From assembly GCF_024707505.1 (NCBI RefSeq), contig NZ_CP102604.1:3472001-3536000 (forward strand): a DNA stretch of 64,000 bases. Reading direction: 5' to 3'. Numbering within the stretch: the stretch's first letter is position 1; each line of letters begins with the position of its first letter. Source of the stretch: Pantoea sp. SOD02. Its GTDB lineage: Bacteria; Pseudomonadota; Gammaproteobacteria; Enterobacterales; Enterobacteriaceae. The notes under the pieces were generated by a model. The model did not search any database. It was not told the DNA's origin and saw only the letters and a program-made list of their open reading frames with translations. A program made the position numbers and the translations under genes. Below are positions 1-9,400 of this stretch, one piece after another.

Positions 1-199
1 TGATTGGATGCAGGCCCAGCGCGGCATACAGCGCCGGATGCTGCTGCGCCAACTGCATCACCCGCGCGAAACGGCTGGCGTCCACGCTCGGTACAATGAT
101 GCGTTCCACGCCCGCCTGCGCAGCGCGCGCAATGCTGGCGTCTGCATCGTCAACGAACGGCGGGAAATCGAAGTGGCAGTGCGTATCGATAAACTTCAT
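1..199 (-). CDS. yjjV: TatD-family metal-dependent hydrolase YjjV (partial)
   Basis: This is the N-terminal 66 residues of a TatD-type deoxyribonuclease or hydrolase; the rest lies beyond the left window edge. The family uses two divalent metal ions in a TIM-barrel to hydrolyse nucleic acids or other phosphoesters in the cytoplasm. The N-terminus begins MKFIDTHCHFDFP, and the HxH pair (His7, His9) is the first metal-binding motif of the family. The ATG overlaps the TGA of yjjU by four bases (ATGA), so the two genes are translationally coupled. The order osmY-ytjA-yjjU-yjjV is the same as in E. coli, which supports the assignment. The substrate is unknown. Confidence 0.85.
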   Translation of the reverse strand, partial: MKFIDTHCHFDFPPFVDDADASIARAAQAGVERIIVPSVDASRFARVMQLAQQHPALYAALGLHPI

Positions 200-1248
200 G
201 CCAGCGAGCCTTTATCATAATCCGCATCGTTTTCCGCCAGCGCGGGCGTAATCAGTGGGCGGTTGTCGGGCGAATTCGCCACAGCGGCTGGCGGCGTAAC
301 CGTGGTTTGCCGTATCAGCGGCTCGGCATCACTCAGCCATTGACCGAGCGTGGCGAGGAAATAGCGCCCGCTGCGGCGGCCTAAATGGTAATCCTGATTC
401 AGCGATGATAAGCGGCTGCCAAGCGCCATGCTCGCCAGCGGTTTCGGTGGACAGATTTCGATGATGCGCAGGTTATCCGGCGGTTGCTCGATGAACTGCT
501 GAATCTCGCGATAGCTCTCTTCATGCTGATGCAGGATGTTGATCATCGGCTGCAAGGCGCTGTCAGACAAAAAGCGCTCCATGCGTTTGAACCACTTCGG
601 CGTGTATGACACCTGCGATGGCACGGTGCGGATCACGACAATGGTATCCGCGCCGCGGCGTGCGGCTTCGCGTACCGGAATTGCATCGCTGATGCCGCCA
701 TCCAGATAACTCACGCCATCCATTTGCACGCCGCTGCGGTAAAAGCCGGGAATCGCGCTGGACGCTTTCAGGATGTCATGCCAGTTGGTGCTGATCGGAT
801 TGAAGTACTCGGCGCGGTAGTCATCGCTGCGGCAGGCGCACATATAAAACTCGCTGCCTTTGGCAAACAGCCCTTCGGCGGTGTTGAGCGCCAGCGGGAA
901 TTCCTGTTTGGTGATATCGATCAGCCAGTCGAGATCGATAAGATGCCCGCCGCGCACGAATCGTAGCGGATCAAAAAACAGTTTACTGGTGGTGTAACGC
1001 GAGATCACGCGTCGCGCGTAGCCAGGCTGGCCACAGACAAACGCCGACAAGTTTTGCGCCCCGGCCGAGGTGCCGAGTAACAGTTGAAAGGGGTTGAAGC
1101 CTGCGCGTTGAAACTCATCCAGCACGCCTGCGGTAAAGATGCCGCGCTGGCCGCCGCCTTCGCACACCAAGGCGATTTTACTGGATTTGAAAGGGGTTAA
1201 AGCTAGCGGTTCAAGTGAACCTAACGTCAACGGAATACGTGTTCCCAA
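196..1248 (-). CDS. yjjU: Patatin-like phospholipase family protein YjjU
   Basis: This is a cytoplasmic patatin-like serine hydrolase of about 350 residues, close in length to E. coli YjjU (357). It carries the oxyanion loop GGGQRG near residue 35, the nucleophile elbow GTSAG near residue 63 and the partner aspartate in YLDGGISDAIPV, so the Ser-Asp dyad is intact. I chose the TTG at 1248 as the start. It gives an N-terminus MGTRIPLTLG that aligns with MGQRIPVTLG of E. coli, and GAGG lies seven bases upstream. The reading frame stays open upstream to an ATG at 1314, but that extension has no counterpart in the family. The natural lipid substrate is not known. Confidence 0.85.
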   Translation of the reverse strand: MGTRIPLTLGSLEPLALTPFKSSKIALVCEGGGQRGIFTAGVLDEFQRAGFNPFQLLLGTSAGAQNLSAFVCGQPGYARRVISRYTTSKLFFDPLRFVRGGHLIDLDWLIDITKQEFPLALNTAEGLFAKGSEFYMCACRSDDYRAEYFNPISTNWHDILKASSAIPGFYRSGVQMDGVSYLDGGISDAIPVREAARRGADTIVVIRTVPSQVSYTPKWFKRMERFLSDSALQPMINILHQHEESYREIQQFIEQPPDNLRIIEICPPKPLASMALGSRLSSLNQDYHLGRRSGRYFLATLGQWLSDAEPLIRQTTVTPPAAVANSPDNRPLITPALAENDADYDKGSLA

Positions 1249-1405
1249 TGGATGTCCCTCAGTGTTGCTTGCTCTGAGGGAGTCGCCGAAGCAGCATCCC
1301 GGAGAACCAGTCATTGTCGTTCCCTGACCAATTGCTTCTGCAATCGTTGCGGCTTCATAGTATGCCGCAAATGACCGGTCTCCGCTTTAGGTGACTCGCG
1401 GGTTA

Positions 1406-1421
1406 GCGTCTATTGAGACGC
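1406..1421. other. Short perfect hairpin downstream of ytjA
   Basis: A six-base perfect inverted repeat, GCGTCT and AGACGC around ATTG, lies just past the ytjA stop codon. It has no T tract on either side, so it may be a weak terminator or an mRNA 3-prime end stabiliser. No more can be said. Confidence 0.3.
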
Positions 1422-1427
1422 AAGTAG

Positions 1428-1589
1428 TCAGGGTCGTTTGCGCCCGGTAAACAGGCTCACGAGGAACAGAATAATACCGACAATGAAGACAATTTTAGCT
1501 GCCCATGCTGCCGTACCCGCCAGACCGCCGAAACCTAATGCTGCAGCAATCAGAGCGATGACCAGAAAGATAATACCCCAACGAAACAT
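1428..1589 (-). CDS. ytjA: YtjA family small membrane protein (DUF1328)
   Basis: This is a 53-residue protein, nearly identical to E. coli YtjA as I recall it. It starts [19 protein letters not shown] and ends in GRKRP. Two hydrophobic helices (about residues 5-22 and 32-48) are joined by a short Gly/Ala-rich turn, so it should sit in the inner membrane with a basic cytoplasmic tail. The start is fixed by a strong AGGAGAGG ribosome-binding site five bases upstream. It lies between osmY and yjjU as in E. coli. Expression under envelope or stationary-phase stress is often assumed for the family, but the function is unknown. Confidence 0.9.
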   Translation of the reverse strand: MFRWGIIFLVIALIAAALGFGGLAGTAAWAAKIVFIVGIILFLVSLFTGRKRP

Positions 1590-1648
1590 AAGCCTCTCCT
1601 TTACCATTGTGAAAATCGAACTGCTTATTTACACCTTTGTTTTTATTA

Positions 1649-1671
1649 CGAAACGGCACCAGCGGGTGCCG
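1649..1671 (-). terminator. Probable Rho-independent terminator of osmY
   Basis: The inverted repeat CGGCACC/GGTGCCG around a four-base loop (1654-1671) lies 12 bases past the osmY stop. On the minus strand it is followed by TTTCG and then an AT-rich stretch. The T tract is short, so termination may be partial. Confidence 0.5.
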
Positions 1672-1682
1672 AGTCGCTCGCG

Positions 1683-2297
1683 TTAAGATTTCACCTTCAG
1701 GTCATTCTTCACGCTTTTCACGCCTTCAATGGCTTTGGCGATTTTCTCAGCACGATCGGACTGTGCCTGGTTCGCCACTTCCCCTGATAACTGCACCACG
1801 CCGTCGGTGGTTTCCACCTTAACGTTGCGTGATGGCACGATGTCATCTGCTAACAGCTTAGCTTTAATTTCGCTGGTGGTTGCGGTATCGCCCGCATAAC
1901 CTTTCAGAGAAGCATTTTTGCTGTCTTTAACGTGTAGTTTGTCGCTGACGGATTTCACACCTTCGACTTTCTGCACCAGCGCGACGGCTTTTTCAGCCTG
2001 ATCCTGAGAAGCCACAAAGCCGCTCAGTGTCACCACGCCATCATGCGTTTTGACGGAGATATCCGTGCTTTTAATCGCTTCATCATCCACCAGCGCCGCT
2101 TTGGCTTTAGCAGTGATGCCGCTGTCATCCATATAACCATCGACTTTTTTCATAGAGCTATCGATCTTCGCACCCGCGCTGTCGGAGGTTTGCTGTGCTT
2201 TCTGCGACAGTGATTCATCTGCGAACGCCGCACCGCTCAGCAGAGCAGAACCGGCCAGGGCAGCAATCAGGGTTTTGGCAATCTTAGTCTTATTCAT
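1683..2297 (-). CDS. osmY: Periplasmic osmotic stress chaperone OsmY
   Basis: This is a 204-residue secreted protein homologous to OsmY, a periplasmic protein induced by high osmolarity and stationary phase that acts as a chaperone at membranes. The start is the ATG at 2297, with AAGGA eight bases upstream; the frame upstream of it does not look coding. Residues 1-26 form a Sec signal peptide ending AAFA before DESLS. Two BON domains follow (about residues 58-125 and 135-204). Stretches such as [20 protein letters not shown] match E. coli OsmY. The gene lies between prfC and ytjA as in E. coli. RpoS control is known for the family but was not established from this sequence. Confidence 0.93.
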   Translation of the reverse strand: MNKTKIAKTLIAALAGSALLSGAAFADESLSQKAQQTSDSAGAKIDSSMKKVDGYMDDSGITAKAKAALVDDEAIKSTDISVKTHDGVVTLSGFVASQDQAEKAVALVQKVEGVKSVSDKLHVKDSKNASLKGYAGDTATTSEIKAKLLADDIVPSRNVKVETTDGVVQLSGEVANQAQSDRAEKIAKAIEGVKSVKNDLKVKS

Positions 2298-2508
2298 CGA
2301 TATCATCCTTCTATCAGTTAACTCATCCGTTATCGCGGATGCGCCAGCAACGAACGGCGTTGCTGAGTTACTGGACGTAATGAAACCCGAAAGGTCTCTT
2401 TTCTCGTCCGACAGGATAATAGTAGTAGGGATTACAGCTTTTGCTGGCTCTTGTGGTTGATATATCGCCAAAAAGAGAAAAAAACAGCGGAATTAGGAGG
2501 AGTCTGTA

Positions 2509-2545
2509 ACAAATAAAACAGGGCCAGTGAAAATCACAGGCCCTG
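2509..2545 (-). terminator. Rho-independent terminator of prfC
   Basis: An 11-base stem (CAGGGCCAGTG paired with CACAGGCCCTG, with one A-A mismatch) at 2519-2545 starts 14 bases beyond the prfC stop. On the minus strand it is followed by TTTTATTT, a standard intrinsic terminator. Confidence 0.8.
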
Positions 2546-2558
2546 CTGGCAACGCCGA

Positions 2559-4148
2559 TTAGTGCTCGCGCGTTTTGCGGAATCGCACGTCAGGATAGCG
2601 TTCCTGGGTGATGTTGAGGTTCACCATGGTCGGCGCGATATACGTGAGGTTATCACCGCCATCGAGCGCCAGGTTCACTTCGTTTTTACGCTGGAAATCG
2701 TCGAATTTCTTCGCGTCATCACACTCAACCCAGCGAGCGGTTGAGACGTTGATGGCTTCGTAAATCGCTTCAACGTTGTATTCGCTTTTCAGGCGCGCCA
2801 CCACCACTTCGAACTGCAGCACACCAACCGCGCCCACGATCAGATCGTTGTTATGTACCGGACGGAACACCTGCACCGCGCCCTCTTCCGACAGCTGAAC
2901 CAGCCCTTTCAGCAGCTGTTTCTGCTTCAGCGGATCGCGCAGGCGAATACGACGGAACAGCTCTGGCGCGAAGTTCGGAATGCCGGTGAACTTCATGTTT
3001 TCACCCTGGGTAAAGGTGTCGCCAATCTGAATGGTGCCGTGATTGTGCAGACCAATGATGTCGCCCGGATAGGCTTCTTCCACGTGCGAACGGTCACCGG
3101 CCATGAAAGTCAGTGCATCGGAAATCACCACGTCTTTACCGGTACGCACCTGACGCAGCTTCATGCCTTTTTCGTACTTGCCGGATACCACACGCATAAA
3201 GGCGACGCGGTCGCGGTGTTTCGGGTCCATGTTTGCCTGGATCTTAAACACGAAGCCGCTGAATTTCTCTTCTTTCGCCTCCACCAGACGCGTGTCGGTG
3301 TTGCGTGGCATTGGGCGCGGCGCCCACGAAACCAGGCCATCGAGCATATGATCAACGCCGAAGTTACCCAGCGCGGTACCGAAGAACACCGGCGTGAGTT
3401 CGCCGCTCAGGAACAGCTCCTGATCGAACTCGTGCGAGGCGCCCTGCACCAGCTCCAGCTCATCGCGCAGCTGCTGTGCCAGATCTTCACCCACCGCTGC
3501 GTCCAAATCGGGATTAGCCAAACCTTTAACGATGCGCACTTCCTGAATGGTGTGGCCTTTACCGGTTTGATACAGGTAAGTTTCGTCGTTGTAGAGGTGA
3601 TAAACCCCTTTGAAATACTTGCCGCAGCCAATCGGCCAGGTAATAGGCGCGCAGGCGATTTTCAGCTCGCTCTCCACTTCATCCAGCAGCTCCATTGGAT
3701 CGCGGATGTCACGGTCGAGTTTGTTCATAAAGGTGATGATTGGCGTATCACGCAGGCGCGTCACTTCCATCAGCTTACGAGTACGATCTTCAACACCTTT
3801 GGCGGCGTCGATCACCATCAAGCAGCAGTCCACCGCCGTCAGCGTACGGTAAGTATCTTCGGAGAAGTCTTCGTGTCCTGGGGTATCCAGCAGGTTCACG
3901 AGGCTGTCGCGATACGGGAACTGCATCACCGAGGTGGTGATGGAGATACCACGTTGTTTCTCCATCTCCATCCAGTCCGATTTCGCGTGCTGGTTGGAGC
4001 CGCGGCCTTTGACGGTACCGGCGGTTTGAATCGCCTGTCCGAACAGCAGCACTTTTTCGGTGATTGTGGTTTTACCGGCATCCGGATGCGAGATGATCGC
4101 AAAAGTACGGCGGCGCGCCACTTCTTCTAAAAAGGGAGCATTAGACAT
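2559..4148 (-). CDS. prfC: Peptide chain release factor 3 (RF3)
   Basis: This is a 529-residue translational GTPase, the same length as E. coli RF3. RF3 removes RF1 or RF2 from the ribosome after peptide release. The G1 P-loop SHPDAGKTT (about residues 20-28), G3 DTPGHEDF, and G4 NKLD are intact, and the N-terminus [16 protein letters not shown] matches family members. The C-terminal part contains the RF3-specific domains III and IV. It is transcribed alone toward osmY and has its own terminator. The upstream gap (4149-4407) holds its promoter region and one intergenic palindrome. No oddities were seen. Confidence 0.97.
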   Translation of the reverse strand: MSNAPFLEEVARRRTFAIISHPDAGKTTITEKVLLFGQAIQTAGTVKGRGSNQHAKSDWMEMEKQRGISITTSVMQFPYRDSLVNLLDTPGHEDFSEDTYRTLTAVDCCLMVIDAAKGVEDRTRKLMEVTRLRDTPIITFMNKLDRDIRDPMELLDEVESELKIACAPITWPIGCGKYFKGVYHLYNDETYLYQTGKGHTIQEVRIVKGLANPDLDAAVGEDLAQQLRDELELVQGASHEFDQELFLSGELTPVFFGTALGNFGVDHMLDGLVSWAPRPMPRNTDTRLVEAKEEKFSGFVFKIQANMDPKHRDRVAFMRVVSGKYEKGMKLRQVRTGKDVVISDALTFMAGDRSHVEEAYPGDIIGLHNHGTIQIGDTFTQGENMKFTGIPNFAPELFRRIRLRDPLKQKQLLKGLVQLSEEGAVQVFRPVHNNDLIVGAVGVLQFEVVVARLKSEYNVEAIYEAINVSTARWVECDDAKKFDDFQRKNEVNLALDGGDNLTYIAPTMVNLNITQERYPDVRFRKTREH

Positions 4149-4374
4149 TGAGTGAATTCTTCTTCAAGGGCAACACGCGGGCGGCGCGCTGCGAATAAAT
4201 CGTTTCGGGGTCATTCCGCAGGATAACGCGGCCAATGGCGACGCAGTGGCGTCAGTTCACAGCAAGAGGTGTGCGATCTACATTGGCGGCAGTTCCGATT
4301 ATCCCGGCAGCATTGAGGCGGCATAGCATACAATATTTCGCCGAGGGGGGAAATCGTCGCATGGTGTTGCCCTT

Positions 4375-4400
4375 GTAGGGCCGCCATTCATGGCGACCCA
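4375..4400. repeat. Intergenic palindromic repeat, A type, forward
   Basis: This is one copy of the genome-specific palindrome with arms GTAGGGCCGCCAT and ATGGCGACC around TC. It carries one substitution (GGGCC for GGGTC) relative to the other copies. It lies seven bases beyond the stop of the M20 peptidase gene. Confidence 0.85.
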
Positions 4401-4407
4401 CTCACAT

Positions 4408-5511
4408 TCAGCCTAAAACCCGCACCACCGCCGCTTTAAAGATCTTCACGCCAATCTCCAGCGAGTTCAGCTCAAAGCGCATCTCGGGATGATGCAGGCC
4501 CGGCACCAGATTGGTTCCCAATCCCCAGAAACCGGCTTTCACCTGCGGATTTTTCACCGGATAGTAGAAGAAATCTTCACTGCCCGGCGTGGTTTTAGTA
4601 TCCAGCAAACCTTCTTCACCCAGCACATCGACAATCGCCGCACGAATCACCGCCGTGGCCTCTTCATGAATTTCTGCTGCCGGCATCTCTTTGAGTACCA
4701 TCACGTCAGCCGTGGCACCCAACGCCGCCACGCTGTGCTGAATCGCCAGCGTCACTTTCTCTTTCAGCACATCCATTGGCGCGTTTTCCTGCGAACGCAA
4801 ATCCCACACCACGCGCGCCTCATCCGGCACCGAGTTGGTCACGCCCGCATCGCACAGGAAGCGCGTGGCTTTCACGCTCCAGGTTAAACCTGGCGGCAGA
4901 TGGATGGCGTTGACGGCCTGCACCGCTTGCACCGCCGCATCCAGCGCGTTAACGCCCAAATGCGGACGCGCTGCATGCGCCGGCGCGCCTTTGATGGTGG
5001 CTTCCAGCGTGCTGCAAGCGGAGTAGATCACCGCTGGCGTCGCTTGCCCAACATGGCACTCTTCCAGCGGACGCACATGGAAGCCGAGAATCATCTCCAC
5101 ATCCTCCAGCGCGCCGCCCTCAATCATCGCCAGCGCGCCAGCACCGAGTTCTTCCGCTGGCTGGAACAGCAGCTTCAGCCGCCCTTTCTTGATCGCGCCC
5201 TCTTTCAGCAGCTCTTGCGCCGCCGTCAGCACCACCGACGAATGACCATCGTGGCCGCAGGTGTGACGCGCACACGCCACGCCGTCAATGATATGACCGA
5301 GCGCATCCATATCCGCACGCAGCGCCAGCACCGGACCGGGCACGCCACTGTCGATTTCCGCCACCATGCCAGTGGTATTATTGATGCCGCGCGTCACCTT
5401 AATTCCGGCGCTTTCCAGCTGATCGGCAATATAAGCAGAGGTTTTGAATTCCTGAAAACCCAGCTCGGGAATTTCATGCAGAAAATGGTAATGCTCTAAG
5501 ACGTTCGACAC
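4408..5511 (-). CDS. M20 family amidohydrolase (hippurate hydrolase-like)
   Basis: This is a 367-residue metallopeptidase of the M20D (amidohydrolase) type, which cleaves N-acyl or indole-acetyl amino acids. Metal-binding and catalytic motifs are present: ALRADMDAL, the HTCGHDGHS motif near residues 83-91 with the Cys and His ligands, the catalytic glutamates in PAEELGAGA near 120, and a late His in GLHHPEMRF. I chose the GTG at 5511 as the start because AGGAG lies seven bases upstream and the product begins MSNVLEHYHFLHEIPELGFQ, a typical M20 N-terminus. No signal peptide is visible, so it is cytoplasmic. It stands alone between prfC and ftnA. The true substrate cannot be read from the sequence. 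Confidence 0.85.
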   Translation of the reverse strand: MSNVLEHYHFLHEIPELGFQEFKTSAYIADQLESAGIKVTRGINNTTGMVAEIDSGVPGPVLALRADMDALGHIIDGVACARHTCGHDGHSSVVLTAAQELLKEGAIKKGRLKLLFQPAEELGAGALAMIEGGALEDVEMILGFHVRPLEECHVGQATPAVIYSACSTLEATIKGAPAHAARPHLGVNALDAAVQAVQAVNAIHLPPGLTWSVKATRFLCDAGVTNSVPDEARVVWDLRSQENAPMDVLKEKVTLAIQHSVAALGATADVMVLKEMPAAEIHEEATAVIRAAIVDVLGEEGLLDTKTTPGSEDFFYYPVKNPQVKAGFWGLGTNLVPGLHHPEMRFELNSLEIGVKIFKAAVVRVLG

Positions 5512-5680
5512 CGCTAAGCTCCTGACAAGTAAAGGCAAGCCTCAGCATCGCCCGATGTGCAGCTATAATCAATCCGGCGTGAATGAAAATTAGTCAAAAG
5601 TGAGAACTCTTCGCATTCAACATGTGGAATAATTCCATTTACAATCAATAAGATAAATTCAACTTTTTTAAGGAAAGTCC

Positions 5681-5710
5681 TTCACAAAAAAGTATAGATT
5701 GATGCATAAT
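5681..5710 (+). promoter_or_regulatory. Possible sigma-70 promoter of ftnA
   Basis: TTCACA at 5681-5686 and CATAAT at 5705-5710 are spaced by 18 bases, 40 bases upstream of the ftnA start codon. This is a reasonable -35/-10 pair in an AT-rich leader. No start site is known. Confidence 0.35.
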
Positions 5711-5749
5711 TCGCCGTACTTCACCTGACAAATTAAAAAGGACTCAGCC

Positions 5750-6256
5750 ATGTTAACTGCTGAAATGACCTCGCGTTTAAACGACCAACTGAACCTCGAA
5801 TTCTTCTCTGCCAACCTGTATCTGCAGATGAGCGCCTGGTGCAGCGATAAAGGCTATGAAGGCGCCTCTTCATTCCTGAAAATGCATTCTCGCGAAGAGA
5901 TGCAGCACATGCAGAAGCTGTTTGATTACGTCAGCGATGCCGGTGCTTTGCCGGTACTGGGCAGCATTGCTGCACCGGCCATTAGCTGGACGTCACTGAA
6001 CGACGTGCTGGAAGAAGCGCTGAAGCATGAGCAGCTGATCACCAAAAAAATCAACGAGCTGGTGCACACCGCATTGACCACGCAGGATTACTCAACCTTC
6101 AACTTCCTGCAGTGGTACGTTGCCGAGCAGCATGAAGAAGAGAAGCTGTTCAAAACCGTGCTGGATAAACTGGCGATGGTCGGCACCAAAGGCGAAGGCC
6201 TGTTCCTGGTGGATAAAGATCTCGGCCACATGTCTGTCGACGGCCACGGCGCATAA
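5750..6256 (+). CDS. ftnA: Non-heme ferritin FtnA
   Basis: This is a 168-residue bacterial ferritin subunit that oxidises and stores iron in a 24-mer cytoplasmic cage. The ferroxidase-centre residues Glu17, Glu50, His53, Glu94, Gln127 and Glu130 are all in place, and Tyr24 is conserved. Stretches such as KHEQLIT.KINEL and TFNFLQWYV.EQHEEEKLFK identify it as FtnA rather than FtnB or bacterioferritin. The C-terminus is a few residues longer than in E. coli (165). It is preceded by an AAGGA ribosome-binding site and followed by a strong terminator, so it is monocistronic. Confidence 0.96.
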   Translation: MLTAEMTSRLNDQLNLEFFSANLYLQMSAWCSDKGYEGASSFLKMHSREEMQHMQKLFDYVSDAGALPVLGSIAAPAISWTSLNDVLEEALKHEQLITKKINELVHTALTTQDYSTFNFLQWYVAEQHEEEKLFKTVLDKLAMVGTKGEGLFLVDKDLGHMSVDGHGA

Positions 6257-6285
6257 TAATAAAGATTACACACAGCAAAACAGAG

Positions 6286-6314
6286 AACGCCCGACATGTC
6301 GGGCGTTTTTTTTT
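6286..6314 (+). terminator. Rho-independent terminator of ftnA
   Basis: A perfect stem of about eleven bases, AACGCCCGACA/TGTCGGGCGTT with almost no loop (6286-6307), runs into nine T residues. It lies 30 bases after the ftnA stop. Confidence 0.9.
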
Positions 6315-6323
6315 ATGCATTTT

Positions 6324-6350
6324 GTAGGGTCGCCATTTATGGCGACCTAC
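6324..6350. repeat. Intergenic palindromic repeat, A type, forward
   Basis: The arms are GTAGGGTCGCCAT and ATGGCGACCTAC around TT. It lies between the ftnA terminator and the stop codon (6355) of the converging GGDEF-EAL gene. Confidence 0.9.
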
Positions 6351-6354
6351 TTGC

Positions 6355-9198
6355 CTATTCCAACTCCTTCAACCGCAACTCCGATGGCTGCGGACGGCCA
6401 AAGAAATACCCCTGGAACAGCGTACAACCCTCTTCACGCAGCTTGGCGTACTGCTCGCCGCTCTCCACGCCTTCGGCGGTGATCTGAATATCGAGGCTGC
6501 GGCTCATGCCAGTAATGGCGCGGATAATCGCCAGTGCCTCGCGGCTATCGCCCATATCGTTGATGAACGACTTGTCGATTTTGATTTTGTCGAACGGGAA
6601 CGAGCGCAGATAGCTGAGTGATGAGTAGCCGGTGCCGAAATCATCCAGCGCAATCTGCACGCCAAGCGTTTTCAAACTCTGCAGCGTACGTATATTACCG
6701 AGCGTATCGTCCAGCAGCACCGATTCGGTGATCTCCACTTCCAGCCGATGCGGCGCCAGTCCCGATTCACGCAGCGCGCCTTCCACCACCGAAACCAGCG
6801 AGCTGTTCTTAAACTGCAGCGGCGACAGGTTTACCGACACCGATTGTTCGGTGTTCCAGCTTTGCGCTTCGCGGCAGGCTTCGTACAGCGCGTAGGCGCC
6901 GAGCATATGAATCAAGCCGGTCTCTTCGGCGATCGGGATAAAATCGTTCGGCATGATCAGCCCTTTAATCGGGTGGTGCCAGCGCATCAGCGCTTCATAG
7001 CCGATGATGCCCTTCTCGTCGGTGATCGGTTGATAATAGAGTTTGAGCTGACGGCCGGAGATCGCATCACGCAGATCGTTCTCAATCACGCGACGACTGC
7101 GCGCCTGATCGTCCATTTCAATGGTGAAGTGTTCGAAGCGGTTGCGGCCATTACGTTTCGCTTCATACAGCGCCATATCGGCGCAGCGCAGCATGTGTTC
7201 CGGCGTGTTGGTGGCTTGCGAGGTGAGCGCGATACCGACGCTCAAGCCCACCGACAGGTTATGTCCTTCAACGTTAATTGGCGGACGGATTCCCTCGATC
7301 AGCCGCTGCGCCACCACCGCCGCTTCATCGGCAGAACGGACATTCGGCAGCACGATGGCAAACTCGTCGCCGCCAATACGCGCCAGCGTATCGTGATCGC
7401 GCAGCGCGCTGCGCAGGCGTTTCGCCACCACGCGCAGCAGGTCATCACCAATCTGGTGGCCGAGCGCATCGTTGACGTTTTTGAAGTTATCGAGATCGAG
7501 ACACAGCGTGGCGCTGACCTGGTTGTTCTGATTATCAACGCGCAAGGCTTCACTGAGTTTCTGACGGAACAGCACGCGGTTAGGCAAGCTGGTGAGATTA
7601 TCGTGATGCGCCATATGACGGATGCGCGCATCGGCTTCGCGCTGGTCGGTCACGTCCTCGACAATCAGCATCACGTAGTTCTGACGCATATCTTTGCCGC
7701 TGATGGTGGTGGCACGCGTATGCAAAATACGCTCGCCGCCCGCCGTCAACAGCAGCTGTTCACGCGAATGAATACCTTCGCTGCGCAGCGCCACATCCGC
7801 CAGGCTATTGAAGTAATCGCCCAGTTCCGCCGACATACATTCGTGCGGGCGTTTATGCATGATCAGCGCTTTGTTGACACCAAACAGCTGCTCGGCTTTG
7901 TCATTCACCATCAGGATTTCACGGCTGATGGCATCTTCCACAATCACGCACGATGGAATATTGCTGATGATGGTGTCGAGAAAGCCCGACAGCTCCGACA
8001 TTTTCGCACTCTGCGACTGCGCCAGATCGCGCGCGCGCAGCAGCTGCTGTTCGTTCTCACGGCGTTCAGTGATATCGCGGGTAATTTTGGCGAAACCGAT
8101 CAGTTTGCCGCTCTCATCCCGGATTGCCTCAATGACGACATGCGCCCAAAAAGCCGAGCCATCTTTGCGGTAGCGCCAGCCCTCATCTTCGAAACGGCCG
8201 GTTTTCAACGCAATGCCAAGGTTGGCTTCGGGCGCGTTAGCATTACGTTCCGCTGAACCGTAAAACACCGAGAAGTGCTGGCCGACAATTTCGTCAGCCA
8301 CATAACCTTTGGCGCGCTGCGCCCCGTTGTTCCAGTTCACCACGCGGCCCTGCACATCCAGCATATAAATGGCGTAATCGCGCACCCCTTCCACCAGCAG
8401 GCGGAAATTCTTCTCCTGCTCGTACTGTTTACGCAGCAGCGCCTGCTGTTCGGTGCAGTCGCGGGTAATTTTGGCGTAACCGATCAACTTGCCCGCATCA
8501 TCGCGGATCGCATCAATGATGACATGCGCCCAAAACGCGCTGCCATCTTTGCGGTAACGGTAGCCTTCATCTTCGAAACGGCCGGTTTTAAAGGCGGTGG
8601 TGAGATTTTTTTCCGGGATATGGTTTAGTCGATCCTGCGCGCTGTAGAAGCGTGAGAAGTGCTGTCCAACGATCTCTTCGGCCACGTAGCCTTTCGCGCG
8701 CTGTGCGCCTACGTTCCAATTTTCAACGTTGCCGTCCAAATCGAGCATGTAGATGGCGTAATCACTAACGCCTTCCACCAGCATGCGGAAACGCTGTTCC
8801 TGCTCGCGCTGTTTGCGTTGCTGCTCTTGCTGCTCGGTGCAGTCGCGGGTGATTTTGGCAAAGCCCAGCAGCTCACCAAATTCATCGCGGATGGCGTCGA
8901 TCACCACATGCGCCCAAAATGCGCTGCCATCTTTACGATAGCGCCAGCCTTCGGTTTCGAAGCGCCCGGTCGCCGTCGCTATCGCCAGCCCGCGCTGCGG
9001 CGCGCCGTTTTTGCGATCCTCTTCGCTGTAGAACAGCGCAAAATTCTTCCCCACGATTTCATCGGGCGTGTAGCCTTTGGCACGCTGCGCGCCGGCGTTC
9101 CAGTTCGCCACGGTGCCATCGGGTTTGAGCATGTAAATGGCGTAATCCACCACGCTCTGTACCAAAAGTCGGTACATGACGTCAGAGTTATTATTCAT
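6355..9198 (-). CDS. PAS(x4)-GGDEF-EAL cyclic-di-GMP enzyme
   Basis: This is a 947-residue cytoplasmic sensor with four PAS domains followed by GGDEF and EAL. The first three PAS domains (about residues 10-120, 138-249 and 267-378) are close copies of each other with a 129-residue period: each has DYAIYML, NW(N).GAQRAKGY, RYRKDGSAFWAHV and F/YAKITRD. A divergent fourth PAS spans about 408-515. The cyclase motif GGDEF is intact at 609-613 and is preceded by an RxxD inhibitory site (RDHD, 600-603). The phosphodiesterase motif YEALMRW is at 734-740, and DDFGTGYSSLSYL is also present. Both activities could therefore work, and the net direction cannot be told. There is no membrane segment; a ligand or cofactor for the PAS domains is not evident. 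Confidence 0.93.
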   Translation of the reverse strand: MNNNSDVMYRLLVQSVVDYAIYMLKPDGTVANWNAGAQRAKGYTPDEIVGKNFALFYSEEDRKNGAPQRGLAIATATGRFETEGWRYRKDGSAFWAHVVIDAIRDEFGELLGFAKITRDCTEQQEQQRKQREQEQRFRMLVEGVSDYAIYMLDLDGNVENWNVGAQRAKGYVAEEIVGQHFSRFYSAQDRLNHIPEKNLTTAFKTGRFEDEGYRYRKDGSAFWAHVIIDAIRDDAGKLIGYAKITRDCTEQQALLRKQYEQEKNFRLLVEGVRDYAIYMLDVQGRVVNWNNGAQRAKGYVADEIVGQHFSVFYGSAERNANAPEANLGIALKTGRFEDEGWRYRKDGSAFWAHVVIEAIRDESGKLIGFAKITRDITERRENEQQLLRARDLAQSQSAKMSELSGFLDTIISNIPSCVIVEDAISREILMVNDKAEQLFGVNKALIMHKRPHECMSAELGDYFNSLADVALRSEGIHSREQLLLTAGGERILHTRATTISGKDMRQNYVMLIVEDVTDQREADARIRHMAHHDNLTSLPNRVLFRQKLSEALRVDNQNNQVSATLCLDLDNFKNVNDALGHQIGDDLLRVVAKRLRSALRDHDTLARIGGDEFAIVLPNVRSADEAAVVAQRLIEGIRPPINVEGHNLSVGLSVGIALTSQATNTPEHMLRCADMALYEAKRNGRNRFEHFTIEMDDQARSRRVIENDLRDAISGRQLKLYYQPITDEKGIIGYEALMRWHHPIKGLIMPNDFIPIAEETGLIHMLGAYALYEACREAQSWNTEQSVSVNLSPLQFKNSSLVSVVEGALRESGLAPHRLEVEITESVLLDDTLGNIRTLQSLKTLGVQIALDDFGTGYSSLSYLRSFPFDKIKIDKSFINDMGDSREALAIIRAITGMSRSLDIQITAEGVESGEQYAKLREEGCTLFQGYFFGRPQPSELRLKELE

Positions 9199-9400
9199 TG
9201 TTATTCGCCTATTGCTGGCCTGGTATCGTCGAGACTATTAAGAAAATTCTTAATTATCGTGCAGACTTAAGCGCAAATACGCAGCGCTGACAAGCGCTAT
9301 TCATCCGCAGACAAATGTTGGTAGGTAAGTTATCGGCAGTGGCGAGAAAATGTTCAGCGGGATACTTCATAAATCATCATGCGTTGACGGCAGGCTGGCG

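Noticed and set aside
2853-4130. Long open frame of 425 codons on the plus strand
   Set aside because: It is antisense to prfC, which is fully conserved; the frame is a by-product of codon bias in a GC-rich gene.
6748-8256. Open frame of about 500 codons on the plus strand
   Set aside because: It lies antisense to the PAS-GGDEF-EAL gene, is rich in His, Arg and Gln, and shows no recognisable domain.
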